Positions 1 to 8,846 of a stretch of DNA of 64,000 bases are shown piece after piece. A program made the translations under genes and the position numbers. The notes beneath the pieces were generated by a model that saw nothing but the letters and a program-made list of their open reading frames with translations, was not told where the DNA came from and did not search any database. Origin of the DNA: Burkholderiales bacterium (GTDB lineage: Bacteria > Pseudomonadota > Gammaproteobacteria > Burkholderiales > SG8-41); the NCBI GenBank assembly GCA_019744975.1, contig JAIETP010000013.1:1-64000 (forward strand), given 5' to 3'. Positions within the stretch are counted from its first letter, which is position 1, and every line of letters begins with the position of its first letter.

Positions 1-30
1 CCCAGTTTTTGCAGCACCCCCGCAGCACGG

Positions 31-106
31 GGCCGGGTAGCTCAGTCGGTAGAGCAGAGGATTGAAAATCCTTGTGTCGGCGGTTCAATTCCGTCCCCGG
101 CCACCA
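31..106 (+). tRNA. tRNA-Phe (anticodon GAA)
   Basis: A 76-nt cloverleaf with a 7-bp acceptor stem (GGCCGGG pairing with CCCGGCC), D-loop, anticodon GAA at 64-66, TTCAATTCC in the T arm and an encoded CCA end. The 3' end is copied several times immediately downstream (see the tandem repeat). Confidence 0.95.
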
Positions 107-287
107 TCGGTTTGCTGAGCGCAGCGAAGCAAAATCGATAACAGGCCAATTCCGTCCCCGGCCACCATCGGTTTGCTGAGCGCAGCGAAGCAAAATCGAT
201 AACAGGCCAATCCCGCCTAAGGCAGCATCGGTTTGCTGAGCGCAGCGAAGCAAAATCGATATAGGCTAATTCCGTCCCCGGCCACCA
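88..287 (+). repeat. Tandem repeat of the tRNA-Phe 3' end with hairpin spacers
   Basis: The last 19 nt of the tRNA (88-106) recur exactly at 149-167 and 269-287 and in diverged form at 210-227, giving a period of 60-61 bp. The spacers are nearly identical and each holds an imperfect hairpin (106-139, 167-200, 227-260) with arms around TTTGCT and AGCAAA and outer ATCG/CGAT bases. Duplicated tRNA 3' ends are typical of integrase attachment sites, but no integrase is present here, so slippage is also possible. Confidence 0.85.
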
Positions 288-1630
288 TTCATCAATGCAA
301 TAACTGACTCAACCGCTCGCGCATCGAGCGCTTCAAGCCGATCCAGTTGTTCGAGCAGGGTTACTCCTGCCGCCTCGGGCAATGCATATTGCAAACAATC
401 CCGGAGTTTTTCCTGATGATCGGCGTCATCCATCGGCGCGTTCCATGAGCCGCGCGGGCCACGGCACAGGGCACTGCGGCTGCTGCCGTCTTCAAGGTCA
501 ACATGCACTTCCACGTACATCGAGTGGAAGTCGCCAGGGATGGCTTCGTCCTGGCGTAATTCAAATTTGCCCAGCAAATCGACCATGTCCGCGCGAAAGC
601 GACGTTCGTCGGTAAAGCTGGCGATTTTTACAGTGCCGTCGAGCAGCGCGGCTGCGGTGGTGTACTGCAGGCTGAACTTGCCGTCGAGCCCGGTGGCCGG
701 TTGGGGGCGGTCGACATATTTCATCACCGGGGAGACCATGCGTACGCGCCGGATGTCTTTGCGACCACCCAGTGCACGGTGCAGTTCAATTGCAGCGGTG
801 ATGCCGTAATGGGTGCCGTATTGCGAAGGAAAAAGTTTGATCGCGAGACCGGGATCGACCACGCGGTGTGGTTTGCCATAGCTCAGCAGCCGGTCGGCGT
901 CGAAGTGTTCAGGGTAGTAGGTATTGATGAAACCCTTGTGCGCTTCCAGTACATCGGGGTTGGCAGTGAAGCCCCGCTGCGCGAGCAGCGCCGCGTCCAG
1001 TCCCGCGGCGGCGGCATTGCCGCAATGGCTGGCCTTGGTCATCGAACCCACGTTGGCCAGCAATGCGCCGGCGCTTGACGCGGCCAGTCCGATGGCGTGT
1101 TGCATGGTCATCACATCCAGCTGCAGCAGGTCGGCCGCGACGACAGCGCTGCCGATGACGCCCGCCACGCCCGGCGGATGGAATTTCAGGTCTTCGGGTA
1201 CATACTGGTTGCCGGCATATTGCAGGCGCCCCTGGATTTCGAGACCCTTGGCCACGGCGGTGATGATCTGCCGGCCGGTCAGCCGGTTCATTTCGGCAAG
1301 CGCGAACGCAACCGGCACGGTGGGCGAAACGGAATGCGTGGGCGGGCTCCACATCGGTTCGAAATCGAGCACATGGGTGGCGACGGAATTGATGCGAGCC
1401 GCCTGCACCATGGAAACCTTGCGGCCCGTTCCCCAGATTGAAGCCTGTGGCAGGCTGCCGAGCGAGAGCAGATGCTCCGTCAGGATCGTGACCGCCGGTT
1501 GCCCGCTGCCAGCCAGGGCAACGGCAATGCCGTCCTTGATCGCCTGTTTGACACGGTGCACGCAGGCTTCACCCAGCGACTCATGGCTGCTTGCATGGAT
1601 GATGTTGCAGATATCCCGGGTCAGTCCCAA
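266..1630 (-). CDS. MmgE/PrpD family protein
   Basis: A 454-residue member of the MmgE/PrpD fold, the family of 2-methylcitrate dehydratase, cis-aconitate decarboxylase and many uncharacterised dehydratases or isomerases. The N-terminal helical domain contains the conserved HVLDFEP...THSVSPTVP region (about residues 86-107), where the PrpD family has its conserved D...H signature. The start is a TTG preceded by AGGAG at good spacing. The last seven codons and the stop lie inside the fourth copy of the tRNA-Phe repeat, so the C-terminus was probably remodelled when that repeat formed. The gene is about 30 kb from prpB and is not part of a complete methylcitrate operon, so the substrate cannot be assigned. 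Confidence 0.85.
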   Translation of the reverse strand: MGLTRDICNIIHASSHESLGEACVHRVKQAIKDGIAVALAGSGQPAVTILTEHLLSLGSLPQASIWGTGRKVSMVQAARINSVATHVLDFEPMWSPPTHSVSPTVPVAFALAEMNRLTGRQIITAVAKGLEIQGRLQYAGNQYVPEDLKFHPPGVAGVIGSAVVAADLLQLDVMTMQHAIGLAASSAGALLANVGSMTKASHCGNAAAAGLDAALLAQRGFTANPDVLEAHKGFINTYYPEHFDADRLLSYGKPHRVVDPGLAIKLFPSQYGTHYGITAAIELHRALGGRKDIRRVRMVSPVMKYVDRPQPATGLDGKFSLQYTTAAALLDGTVKIASFTDERRFRADMVDLLGKFELRQDEAIPGDFHSMYVEVHVDLEDGSSRSALCRGPRGSWNAPMDDADHQEKLRDCLQYALPEAAGVTLLEQLDRLEALDARAVESVIALMNGGRGRN

Positions 1631-1704
1631 TACAGCACTCCTGATGGTGATGAAAGCTGCAGCAATGGCAAAAACGATGGTTCAGAGGGGGGTGCCGCGA
1701 CCGT

Positions 1705-4700
1705 CTATTTGAGCGGTTCGAAGGACAATTTTATCGGTACACCGTTTTTGGTTGTTTCATCCGTCGCCACGGGGGGTTTGCCGGCCAGGCGCGCCGGGTC
1801 GAATTTGAGGCGATTGATGAAGCCGTTGGTGATGGCGGCGGCGCGTGCTTTGCCGAGATCTTCCAGTGCAGCCGGCGGCAGGGGTTGCAGTTCAATCAGC
1901 TTTTGATGCATGGCGATGTAGAGCTCCCGATCACCGGCGCCGCGCCCGAGCAGCGCCAGTGCGGCGTTGACGCGCGGGGTTTCACGTTCCGCGGTTTTCT
2001 GGAATGCCGTGGCGAACTGCGCGGCGGCATCACCACCACTGCGTTCATTCAGCATGTTCTCCAGCGCGCGTTGCACTTTGGCACTGTCAAAACCGATCGG
2101 CCCCGGATCTTCGCCCGGGGCCAGCTTGAGTCCCTCGCGGTTGGCGAGGTCGGCGCGTACGGCGATGGTGCGTAATCCCAGACTGTCGTTTTGCACATGG
2201 TAGCTGCCTTGCACCACCAGCCGGAGCTGCTCGCGTTTTTTCAAACCTTCGGCGACGCGGCGTATTTTCTCGTACTCGGTGGGCAGGATGCGCGCGCTGC
2301 CGGGGTCGAACACGATGTCGCCCAGAGTTTCGGCGTCGGCTCCGAACAGGGAACCCAGCGCACGGAACGGTGCGGTCACGATGCGCGTGATCACCGTGCG
2401 GATCGCCTGCCAGATGACATGGCCGTAGCTGAATTCCGGGCTGTCGACATTGCCGCTGACCGGCACGGCGAGGTCGATCCTGCCGTTGCTGTCGGTCAGC
2501 AGCGCGATGGCGAGATCCAGCGGCAGGTTGACCGCGTCCGGGCTTTCGACCCGTTCACCCAGCGTGAATTTTTCCAGCAGCACCTTGTTGTCGCCGGCGA
2601 GCTGGCTGTTGTTGATTTTGTATTGCAGGTCGAGCGACAAACGGCCCGAGGCGATTTTGCGTCCGGCGAAAGTCGCGGTGTAAGGGCTCAGCGGCAGCAG
2701 TTCAACGTTGCGGAATGCCACCGCGATATCGGTGAATTTTTTCGGTGCAAAGGGCTGTACCGTGCCTTCGGCGCGGGCCAGGCCGGAATCCTCGATGCGG
2801 CCTTCGAACTTGAGGTTGGCGCGCGCCTCTTCCGCCGACGACAGGCCATTGATCGATCCGCTGAGTGATTTGACATTGGTTGCGAAGGGCAGCACCAGAC
2901 TCAGGTCGGCGAAATCCACTTCGCCGCGTTCAACGCCGACCCGCTCTATATTGATCGCCATCTTTGATGTACCGGGCTCATTGCCTGCCGCAGGCGCTGC
3001 TGCTGCGGAAGCCGGACGCGGACGCAGGATAGCGCTGAAATTGGTCGAGCGATCCTTGGCGATGACCAGTTTGGCATAAGGCCGGGCGAGGCTGACCTGT
3101 CCCACGGTCAGCTGGTTTTTCCCGGTATCGAGATCGATGTCCGCAACCAGCAGCTTTTGCCAGCTGACCAGACGTTCGGCGGAACTTTCGATTTTCACGT
3201 CCAGGTCGGTGATGCTTGCATTGCCCTTGTACTGCAATGCGACGGGATTGTTTTTGGCGTTTGCGCTGACACGCCCGGCGGAACCGGCCTTGCCCGAGAT
3301 GATCGTCAACGTGGTATCACGTTTGAGCATGGTGTCCAGCGGTGTCAGCGCGAGGTCGGTCGCTTCAAAGCGCACATCAGCAGACTGCCGCAGCAGATCA
3401 ATCGTGCCCTTGGCCTGCGCTGATCCGCCCTGTTTGATTTTCAATGCAAGTTCAACCGGACTGGGGGCCTTTGCCGGGGGGAGCGTGACTTTTGAAACGG
3501 CGGCACTGAGCTGTTCAATGTCGTAGCTGACCGCCGGCGTGAATGATTTGTCCGTCAGCACCACGCTGTAACCGGCAAGTTCCGCGCGGTCGATGGTGAT
3601 GTTGAAGCCTGCCTCCTTTGACGGTTTCTGTTTGCGGGCGACAAACATGCTGGCCAGACGAAGGCTGCCGTCGGCTTCGCGCACGACCCAGGTCCGTCCG
3701 CCTGACAGGCGCACCAGCCCGACATGAATGGTTTCTTTCTGCAAATCAAATGCGCCGCCGGTCACTTCGGCCGTGGCCAGCGTCACCGCGGGCTCTTTTT
3801 CATCCTCCGACATGAGGCGGATGTCATTGATCATGAGTTTCCCGTCTTCGACGGCGACCTGGACTTGATCGCCCACCGTGGCTGCCGCGCCGAGTTTGAG
3901 CTGGACGGCGCCTGCCGTGATGCGCAGCGGTTTGGTCCGGCTGTTGTCCGTCAGATTGAGCGCCAGCGGACCAATGCTGATCTGGGGCAGTGCCAGTTGC
4001 CAGGATGCGCCGGCCGGCACCGGTGTTTCTACTTTGGATGTGGCATTTCCGGTTTTAGCCGGCTTGGGATCAGCAGGTTTGCTGCGCAGTAGTTTTGCCC
4101 AGTCCGCTACGCCGTCTTCATCGAGCGCGACGTTGAGCACGCTGTCGGCAATGTGAAAATCCTTGAATGCCAGTTTGCGTTGCTGCAAATCAAAGCTGCC
4201 GCCTTCAAGGCTGATGCCGGCAATCCTGCCCAGTGCCGCGCCGCTTTTTTGCTGCGCCAGCGCGACATCTTTCATGCGGAAGGCCAGATCATCGGCCTGC
4301 ACGTCCAGTGCGCCCTTGCCGTAACGCACACGGTAACGCAAGGCCATTTCGTAAGTTCCTGCCGGCTCGGCAATCGTCAGATGGTCGCGTACGAATTGCC
4401 ACAGGGTTGCGAGTTTTGCGTTTTTCAGCGTCATGGTGCCGCTGGAGTCCAAGGGTGACAGGGCGAGTTTTCCCTGCCATTGCAGGCTGCCGCCGTCGGG
4501 AAAACGCGCGGTAAGCGCGTGTTCGCCGCTGCGGTCAGGCAGCGTCGAAATGTCATTCATGTCAAAGTTGAACGGACTGACCTGCGTACGGGCGGCGGGC
4601 TGCAGCGTATGATCGGTAAAACGGAATACGCCGCCGGTGATGGCCAGTTGTTGCAGCAGCAGTCGCGGCAGTGATGCCGGTTTCGTTTCCGGGGTTGCCG

Positions 4701-5130
4701 TCTCCTTGGTATCCCCGGTCTTCGGCAGCAGGCGCAGCAGGTTCAGGCTTTCCTTCGCATCCAGCTCGGCATTGAGCACCGGTTGTTCGATGCGGATTTC
4801 GCTGAAGGTCCAGGCCCGGCGCAGCAGGCTGCTCAGTTCGAAATTGACCAGCACGCGCCCCACCTGCAATACCGGGGCGCCGCTTTTTTCGGTGATCACC
4901 AGATCTTTGGCGTCGAAGATCATCAGGTAGGGGTTGATGTATACGGCCCCCACCGACCCCTGTGCGCCCAGGTGTTTGTCCACCAGGCCCGGCAATTGCT
5001 GGCGCACCAGCCACGGCGCGACCAGGAAACCGCAGATCGTGTATATCACCAGCAACACGCCGATGATCTTCGCCGGCCGTGTCAGCAGCAGTGCGCGCAG
5101 GCGGGCGAGTCGGTCGGCGGTTTTGCCCAT
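1705..5130 (-). CDS. AsmA-like DUF748 domain protein
   Basis: An 1141-residue protein with one N-terminal membrane anchor (about residues 19-42) followed by a very long periplasmic part rich in beta-strand repeats, as in AsmA/YhdP/TamB-type proteins. Known members of that superfamily span the periplasm and affect lipid transport or outer-membrane integrity. The C-terminal 200 residues, starting near DIVFDPGSARILP, resemble an OmpA-like or DUF748 tail. Its ATG lies 12 bp downstream of the stop of the acyl-CoA dehydrogenase gene, so the two may be cotranscribed. The substrate is unknown; the family call rests on length, topology and composition. Confidence 0.75.
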   Translation of the reverse strand: MGKTADRLARLRALLLTRPAKIIGVLLVIYTICGFLVAPWLVRQQLPGLVDKHLGAQGSVGAVYINPYLMIFDAKDLVITEKSGAPVLQVGRVLVNFELSSLLRRAWTFSEIRIEQPVLNAELDAKESLNLLRLLPKTGDTKETATPETKPASLPRLLLQQLAITGGVFRFTDHTLQPAARTQVSPFNFDMNDISTLPDRSGEHALTARFPDGGSLQWQGKLALSPLDSSGTMTLKNAKLATLWQFVRDHLTIAEPAGTYEMALRYRVRYGKGALDVQADDLAFRMKDVALAQQKSGAALGRIAGISLEGGSFDLQQRKLAFKDFHIADSVLNVALDEDGVADWAKLLRSKPADPKPAKTGNATSKVETPVPAGASWQLALPQISIGPLALNLTDNSRTKPLRITAGAVQLKLGAAATVGDQVQVAVEDGKLMINDIRLMSEDEKEPAVTLATAEVTGGAFDLQKETIHVGLVRLSGGRTWVVREADGSLRLASMFVARKQKPSKEAGFNITIDRAELAGYSVVLTDKSFTPAVSYDIEQLSAAVSKVTLPPAKAPSPVELALKIKQGGSAQAKGTIDLLRQSADVRFEATDLALTPLDTMLKRDTTLTIISGKAGSAGRVSANAKNNPVALQYKGNASITDLDVKIESSAERLVSWQKLLVADIDLDTGKNQLTVGQVSLARPYAKLVIAKDRSTNFSAILRPRPASAAAAPAAGNEPGTSKMAINIERVGVERGEVDFADLSLVLPFATNVKSLSGSINGLSSAEEARANLKFEGRIEDSGLARAEGTVQPFAPKKFTDIAVAFRNVELLPLSPYTATFAGRKIASGRLSLDLQYKINNSQLAGDNKVLLEKFTLGERVESPDAVNLPLDLAIALLTDSNGRIDLAVPVSGNVDSPEFSYGHVIWQAIRTVITRIVTAPFRALGSLFGADAETLGDIVFDPGSARILPTEYEKIRRVAEGLKKREQLRLVVQGSYHVQNDSLGLRTIAVRADLANREGLKLAPGEDPGPIGFDSAKVQRALENMLNERSGGDAAAQFATAFQKTAERETPRVNAALALLGRGAGDRELYIAMHQKLIELQPLPPAALEDLGKARAAAITNGFINRLKFDPARLAGKPPVATDETTKNGVPIKLSFEPLK

Positions 5131-5142
5131 GGCTTCAGAGCA

Positions 5143-6072
5143 TCAGTCGTTGTTGGCACGCAGGATGGCAAAGCCGGCCTGCAATGCGCGTTCGATGCGG
5201 GCTTTTTCCTTTTTGATGGTTTCGTCATCCCAATCCCACATGCCGGCCTTGACCTTCATGCCGGTGCGCCCCCTGGCCACCAGGTCTTTCAACCACTGTG
5301 GCGGGCCTTTTTCGTCGTGCAGATGCGGGTAGAGCGCGCTGGCGACCAGATCATGCGTGTCCCAGCCGGACATTTCCTTCTGTTTCATCGGTCCGCAGGC
5401 GATGAAGCGGAAACCGAAACCGTAACGCACGGCGGTATCGATGCCCTCGGCGTCGGTGACGCCGTCATCAATCAGGTACAGCGCTTCGCGCATCATCGCG
5501 TGCTGCAGGCGGTTACCGACAAAACCGGGCACATCCTTTTTGACCCAGATCGGCGCCTTGTCGAGGTCTTTCAGCAATTGCACCAGGCTTTCGGCCACTT
5601 TTGCGGCGGTCAGCGGTGAACTGACCACTTCGACCAGCGGTACCAGGTGCGCGGGCATGAAAAAATGCAGGCCGGCAACGCGCTGCGGATGTTTGAGACC
5701 CTTGGCGATGTCACCGATCGGGAAATTCGAGGTGTTGCTGGTCAGCGGAATGCCGGGTTTGGCGAGTGCTTCCACTTCGGCAAACAGTTTCTGCTTCAGC
5801 GGCAGGTCTTCGGTCGCGGCTTCGATGACGATGGCGACGTCCGGCCACGGGATGGATTTCAGGTCGGCATAACAATGCACGGCCGCGCCATGGCTCGCGG
5901 GTGCGCCGAGTTTGGCGAGGCCGCCACTGATGCGCGCGGGCAGTGCGTCGCGGGTCTTCGCCGAAGGGCTCATGACATGCACGGTCCAGCCGTGCGCTGC
6001 GAACAGGGTGGCGATATCGCCGCCCATGATGCCGCCGCCGATGACGACGGCGTGTTGTGGAGTGCTGGGCAT
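5143..6072 (-). CDS. 3-hydroxyacyl-CoA dehydrogenase (NAD-binding)
   Basis: A 309-residue stand-alone 3-hydroxyacyl-CoA dehydrogenase, without the fused enoyl-CoA hydratase of FadB. The Rossmann motif GGGIMGGDIA is at residues 12-21, IEAATED at 83-89 and the likely catalytic histidine is His136 in LHFFMP. The C-terminal helical domain has the usual KDVPGFVGNR element. It should oxidise a 3-hydroxyacyl-CoA (or a related 3-hydroxy acid such as L-gulonate or carnitine) with NAD. It is probably the first gene of a two-gene unit with the DUF748 gene downstream. The exact substrate is not determined. Confidence 0.85.
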   Translation of the reverse strand: MPSTPQHAVVIGGGIMGGDIATLFAAHGWTVHVMSPSAKTRDALPARISGGLAKLGAPASHGAAVHCYADLKSIPWPDVAIVIEAATEDLPLKQKLFAEVEALAKPGIPLTSNTSNFPIGDIAKGLKHPQRVAGLHFFMPAHLVPLVEVVSSPLTAAKVAESLVQLLKDLDKAPIWVKKDVPGFVGNRLQHAMMREALYLIDDGVTDAEGIDTAVRYGFGFRFIACGPMKQKEMSGWDTHDLVASALYPHLHDEKGPPQWLKDLVARGRTGMKVKAGMWDWDDETIKKEKARIERALQAGFAILRANND

Positions 6073-6241
6073 TATGATTTCCTTGAATTATTTCCGGGAG
6101 TCCCGGCAGTCGTGTGAGGAATTATAGCGTCCGCTGCCGCGTACCCGCTGTCGCGTACCTTGTGCATCGCGCCGGCAGGAGTGGTTAAATGCCGTTGAAT
6201 CAACCCGGACCGAACCAAGCGAACTGAACCAAGGGGGGCAC

Positions 6242-7939
6242 ATGCCGCAGAAAAAAATTCACCGATCCCGTCCCGTACTGAGGATTGTAATGAGGGCACT
6301 GCTGGCGCTGGCCGTGCTGCATGCGCCGCAGCTGCAAGCCCAGTTTGATCCGGAACGCGCCTACAAACAAAGCGCCGAGGTGCGCCAGCGTTATCCCGAT
6401 CCGCAAATCGTCTATGACACGCCCGGGTTCAAGCCGGGCCGGCAGGATTTCACTTCGCACGAGGAAATGCTCGCGTTCACCGAGGATCTGGCGCGCCGCT
6501 CCGATGTCGTGAAACTGCGCAGGATCGGCACTTCACAGGAGGGCCGGGCGATGCCGGTGCTGGTGTTGTCGGCCGATGCCGTGCAGACCGGCGCGCAGGC
6601 GCGGCGCCTCGGCCGTCCGGTGGTGGTGATGGCCGGGCTGCAGCATGGCAACGAGCCGGCGGGCGGCGAAGCCATGTTGGCGCTGGCGCAGGAACTGGCG
6701 ACAGGCCGCCTGCGACCGCTGCTTGACAAACTGACGGTGGTCATCGTGCCGCACTCGAATCCCGATGGCGCCTATTATTTCCGGCGTTCGCCGTACAGCA
6801 CCACCGACATCAATCGCGACCACGTCAAGCTCGACCTGCCGGAAACCCGTGCAATACATCGCGTGGTCAATGAATTCGAACCGCAGCTGTTCATCGATGC
6901 GCACGAGTTCAGCGTCGCCAACCGCTGGATCGAGAAGTTCGGAGCCATCCAGTCCTATGACCTGATGGTGCAGTACGCGACCAATCCCAATGTCCATCCG
7001 TCCCTGACGGCCCTCGCCGATGGCAAATTCATGACCGGGTTTCGTGAGGCCGCCGATCGCGCCGCTTACAGCCATTTCTGGTACTACACCACCAGTTACA
7101 ACATGAAAAACCTGCTGGTGTCGATGGGTGGCACCACGCCGGACATCGGGCGCAACTTCGGCGGCCTGCAAAACGCGGTGTCGTTCCTGATCGAGAGCCG
7201 CGGCGTCGGCATTGGCCGCGAAAATTTCGGCCGGCGCGTGCACAGCCAGGTGGTGTCGATCACCAGCCTGCTCGAGACCGCGGCGGCGAACGCCCGAGAG
7301 CTGATGGACACCGTGGCCGCGGCGCGTGCGGATACGGTGCGCCGCGGCCGTGATCCGCAGCCCGGCGACACGGTGGCGGTGCGCCTGAAAAGCCCGGTGG
7401 TCAAACAGAAACTCGACATGCTGGATCCGGCGAGCGGCGCCATCAAGGTGATCGAGGTCGACTGGTCGGATTCGCTGAACGTAACGGCCGACATCGCGCG
7501 ACAGCGGCCCTGGGCCTATGTGCTGCCGCCGGTGTTCCACGAGGTCGCGGAGCGCCTCGCGATGTCGGGTGTCGAAGTGCGGCGGCTGGCGAAACCCGTG
7601 GAGCTGGAGGTCGAAACTTTCCAGGTCACCGAACGCCGCGCCAGCGCCACTTTTATTGAAGGCCGCATTACCCACCAGGTCAGCACCGAGGTGGTGGCGA
7701 AGAAGGCGCGTTTTCCCGCCGGCAGTTACGTTTTTCCGATGGCGCAGGCCAATGCCGGTGTCGTGGCGGTTGCGCTGGAGCCTGAGTCGCCGAGCAGCTT
7801 TGTGTCCTTCGGCATGATTCCGGTGGACAAACGGGGCTCGCCGGTGACTGCATCGGCGCCGAGCGAGGTCCCGGTTTATCGCGTGTTGCGTCCGGTGGAG
7901 CTGGAGTTCATGCGCGGGGTCCGGGCACCGTCGCCCTGA
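6242..7939 (+). CDS. Exported M14-family zinc carboxypeptidase
   Basis: A 565-residue secreted metallopeptidase. The signal peptide is about residues 11-33, with predicted cleavage after LQA. The M14 zinc ligands are visible as His135 and Glu138 (HGNE) and His221 (IDAHEF), with NPDGAYYF and NRDH motifs between them. The region after residue 330 is an additional C-terminal domain without a recognised function. AAGGGGGG just before the ATG is a strong ribosome binding site. The gene stands alone between convergent and divergent minus-strand genes. Substrates of this bacterial M14 subgroup (peptidoglycan stem peptides or ordinary peptides) are not predictable from sequence. Confidence 0.85.
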   Translation: MPQKKIHRSRPVLRIVMRALLALAVLHAPQLQAQFDPERAYKQSAEVRQRYPDPQIVYDTPGFKPGRQDFTSHEEMLAFTEDLARRSDVVKLRRIGTSQEGRAMPVLVLSADAVQTGAQARRLGRPVVVMAGLQHGNEPAGGEAMLALAQELATGRLRPLLDKLTVVIVPHSNPDGAYYFRRSPYSTTDINRDHVKLDLPETRAIHRVVNEFEPQLFIDAHEFSVANRWIEKFGAIQSYDLMVQYATNPNVHPSLTALADGKFMTGFREAADRAAYSHFWYYTTSYNMKNLLVSMGGTTPDIGRNFGGLQNAVSFLIESRGVGIGRENFGRRVHSQVVSITSLLETAAANARELMDTVAAARADTVRRGRDPQPGDTVAVRLKSPVVKQKLDMLDPASGAIKVIEVDWSDSLNVTADIARQRPWAYVLPPVFHEVAERLAMSGVEVRRLAKPVELEVETFQVTERRASATFIEGRITHQVSTEVVAKKARFPAGSYVFPMAQANAGVVAVALEPESPSSFVSFGMIPVDKRGSPVTASAPSEVPVYRVLRPVELEFMRGVRAPSP

Positions 7940-7957
7940 CCCCGCGGGGCGCCTGTC

Positions 7958-8782
7958 TTATTTGACGAGGTTGGCGCTCCACGACGTGCCCTGGGCATCA
8001 GGGCGCGGCCGCATGGTTCCTTGCATGATCGGGCCGCTGACGCGGCCGGTGTAGGTCGCGGCGCCGGCGCTGAAACTGATCTGGTCACCGCGCAGGTTGG
8101 TTTTGGTGAGGCGGTACGTCATGCCGTCGGCGGTGGTGAAAATGCCGTTGATGTCCTGGAATTTCTGTTTGAACTCCACCGAAGCGTTACCGATGGCCCA
8201 TTTGCCCTCGACCTTGGCCGGCACGATCCACAGGTACGCGGTGCGGCCTTCGGTGGAATCGGTCTGGTCCGCCGCCCAGTCATCCATCGTGAAGGCATGC
8301 GACACCACGCGGGTGCCGGGTTTCATGTTGAGGATGGTCGGCCGCAGTTTCAGGTTCAGGTACGGCAGCAGGTACATGGTGACCACGGTGGCCTTGCTGA
8401 AATCGGTGGCGAAAATGTCGCCACGAATGAATTCCACCTTGTCCGCAACACCTTCACGCTGTGCATTGCGTTTGGCCAGCTCCACCATGTCCGGGTTGTA
8501 TTCGATGCCGGTGGCGCGCACGCCGAACTGTTTGGCGGCGGTGATCACGGTGATGCCGTCACCCGAACCAAGATCGAACACGACATCGCCGGGTTTGACA
8601 TCGGCCATTTTGAGCATTTTTTCAACCAGGCTTTTCGGCGTCGGCACCCAGATCACGTCCTTGCCGGCCTGTCCGACCTGCGGCTTGAATTCGGTGGCAG
8701 CGGTCTGTGCCTGTGCGGAACCGGTGAGTACGACGGCAGCGAGCAGCGACGTCAAAAGCGTGTGACGGAAAAACGGAAACAT
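7958..8782 (-). CDS. Class I SAM-dependent methyltransferase with a signal peptide
   Basis: A 274-residue protein. The start chosen is the ATG preceded by GGAG 7 nt away; a longer reading frame upstream lacks support. Residues 1-26 are a clear signal peptide ending in AQA. The mature part has WVPTPKSLVEKML (45-57) and the SAM-binding motif I DLGSGDG (70-76), followed by an acidic residue in GIEYNPD. The C-terminal 80 residues form an extra domain. SAM is not known to be available in the periplasm, so the export signal is odd for a methyltransferase; related exported proteins exist in betaproteobacteria without known function. Confidence 0.8.
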   Translation of the reverse strand: MFPFFRHTLLTSLLAAVVLTGSAQAQTAATEFKPQVGQAGKDVIWVPTPKSLVEKMLKMADVKPGDVVFDLGSGDGITVITAAKQFGVRATGIEYNPDMVELAKRNAQREGVADKVEFIRGDIFATDFSKATVVTMYLLPYLNLKLRPTILNMKPGTRVVSHAFTMDDWAADQTDSTEGRTAYLWIVPAKVEGKWAIGNASVEFKQKFQDINGIFTTADGMTYRLTKTNLRGDQISFSAGAATYTGRVSGPIMQGTMRPRPDAQGTSWSANLVK

Positions 8783-8846
8783 TTTAATCTCCATGGAGGG
8801 GGTCAAACGATTATGCCTGAACGAAAATTGCGTGGCGTTACACCGA

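Noticed and set aside
88-287. CRISPR-like repeat array
   Set aside because: The repeated unit is the tRNA 3' end, spacers are nearly identical to one another and no cas gene is present.
6533-7675. Minus-strand ORF of 380 codons
   Set aside because: Shadow of the M14 peptidase gene; no recognisable domain or start signal.
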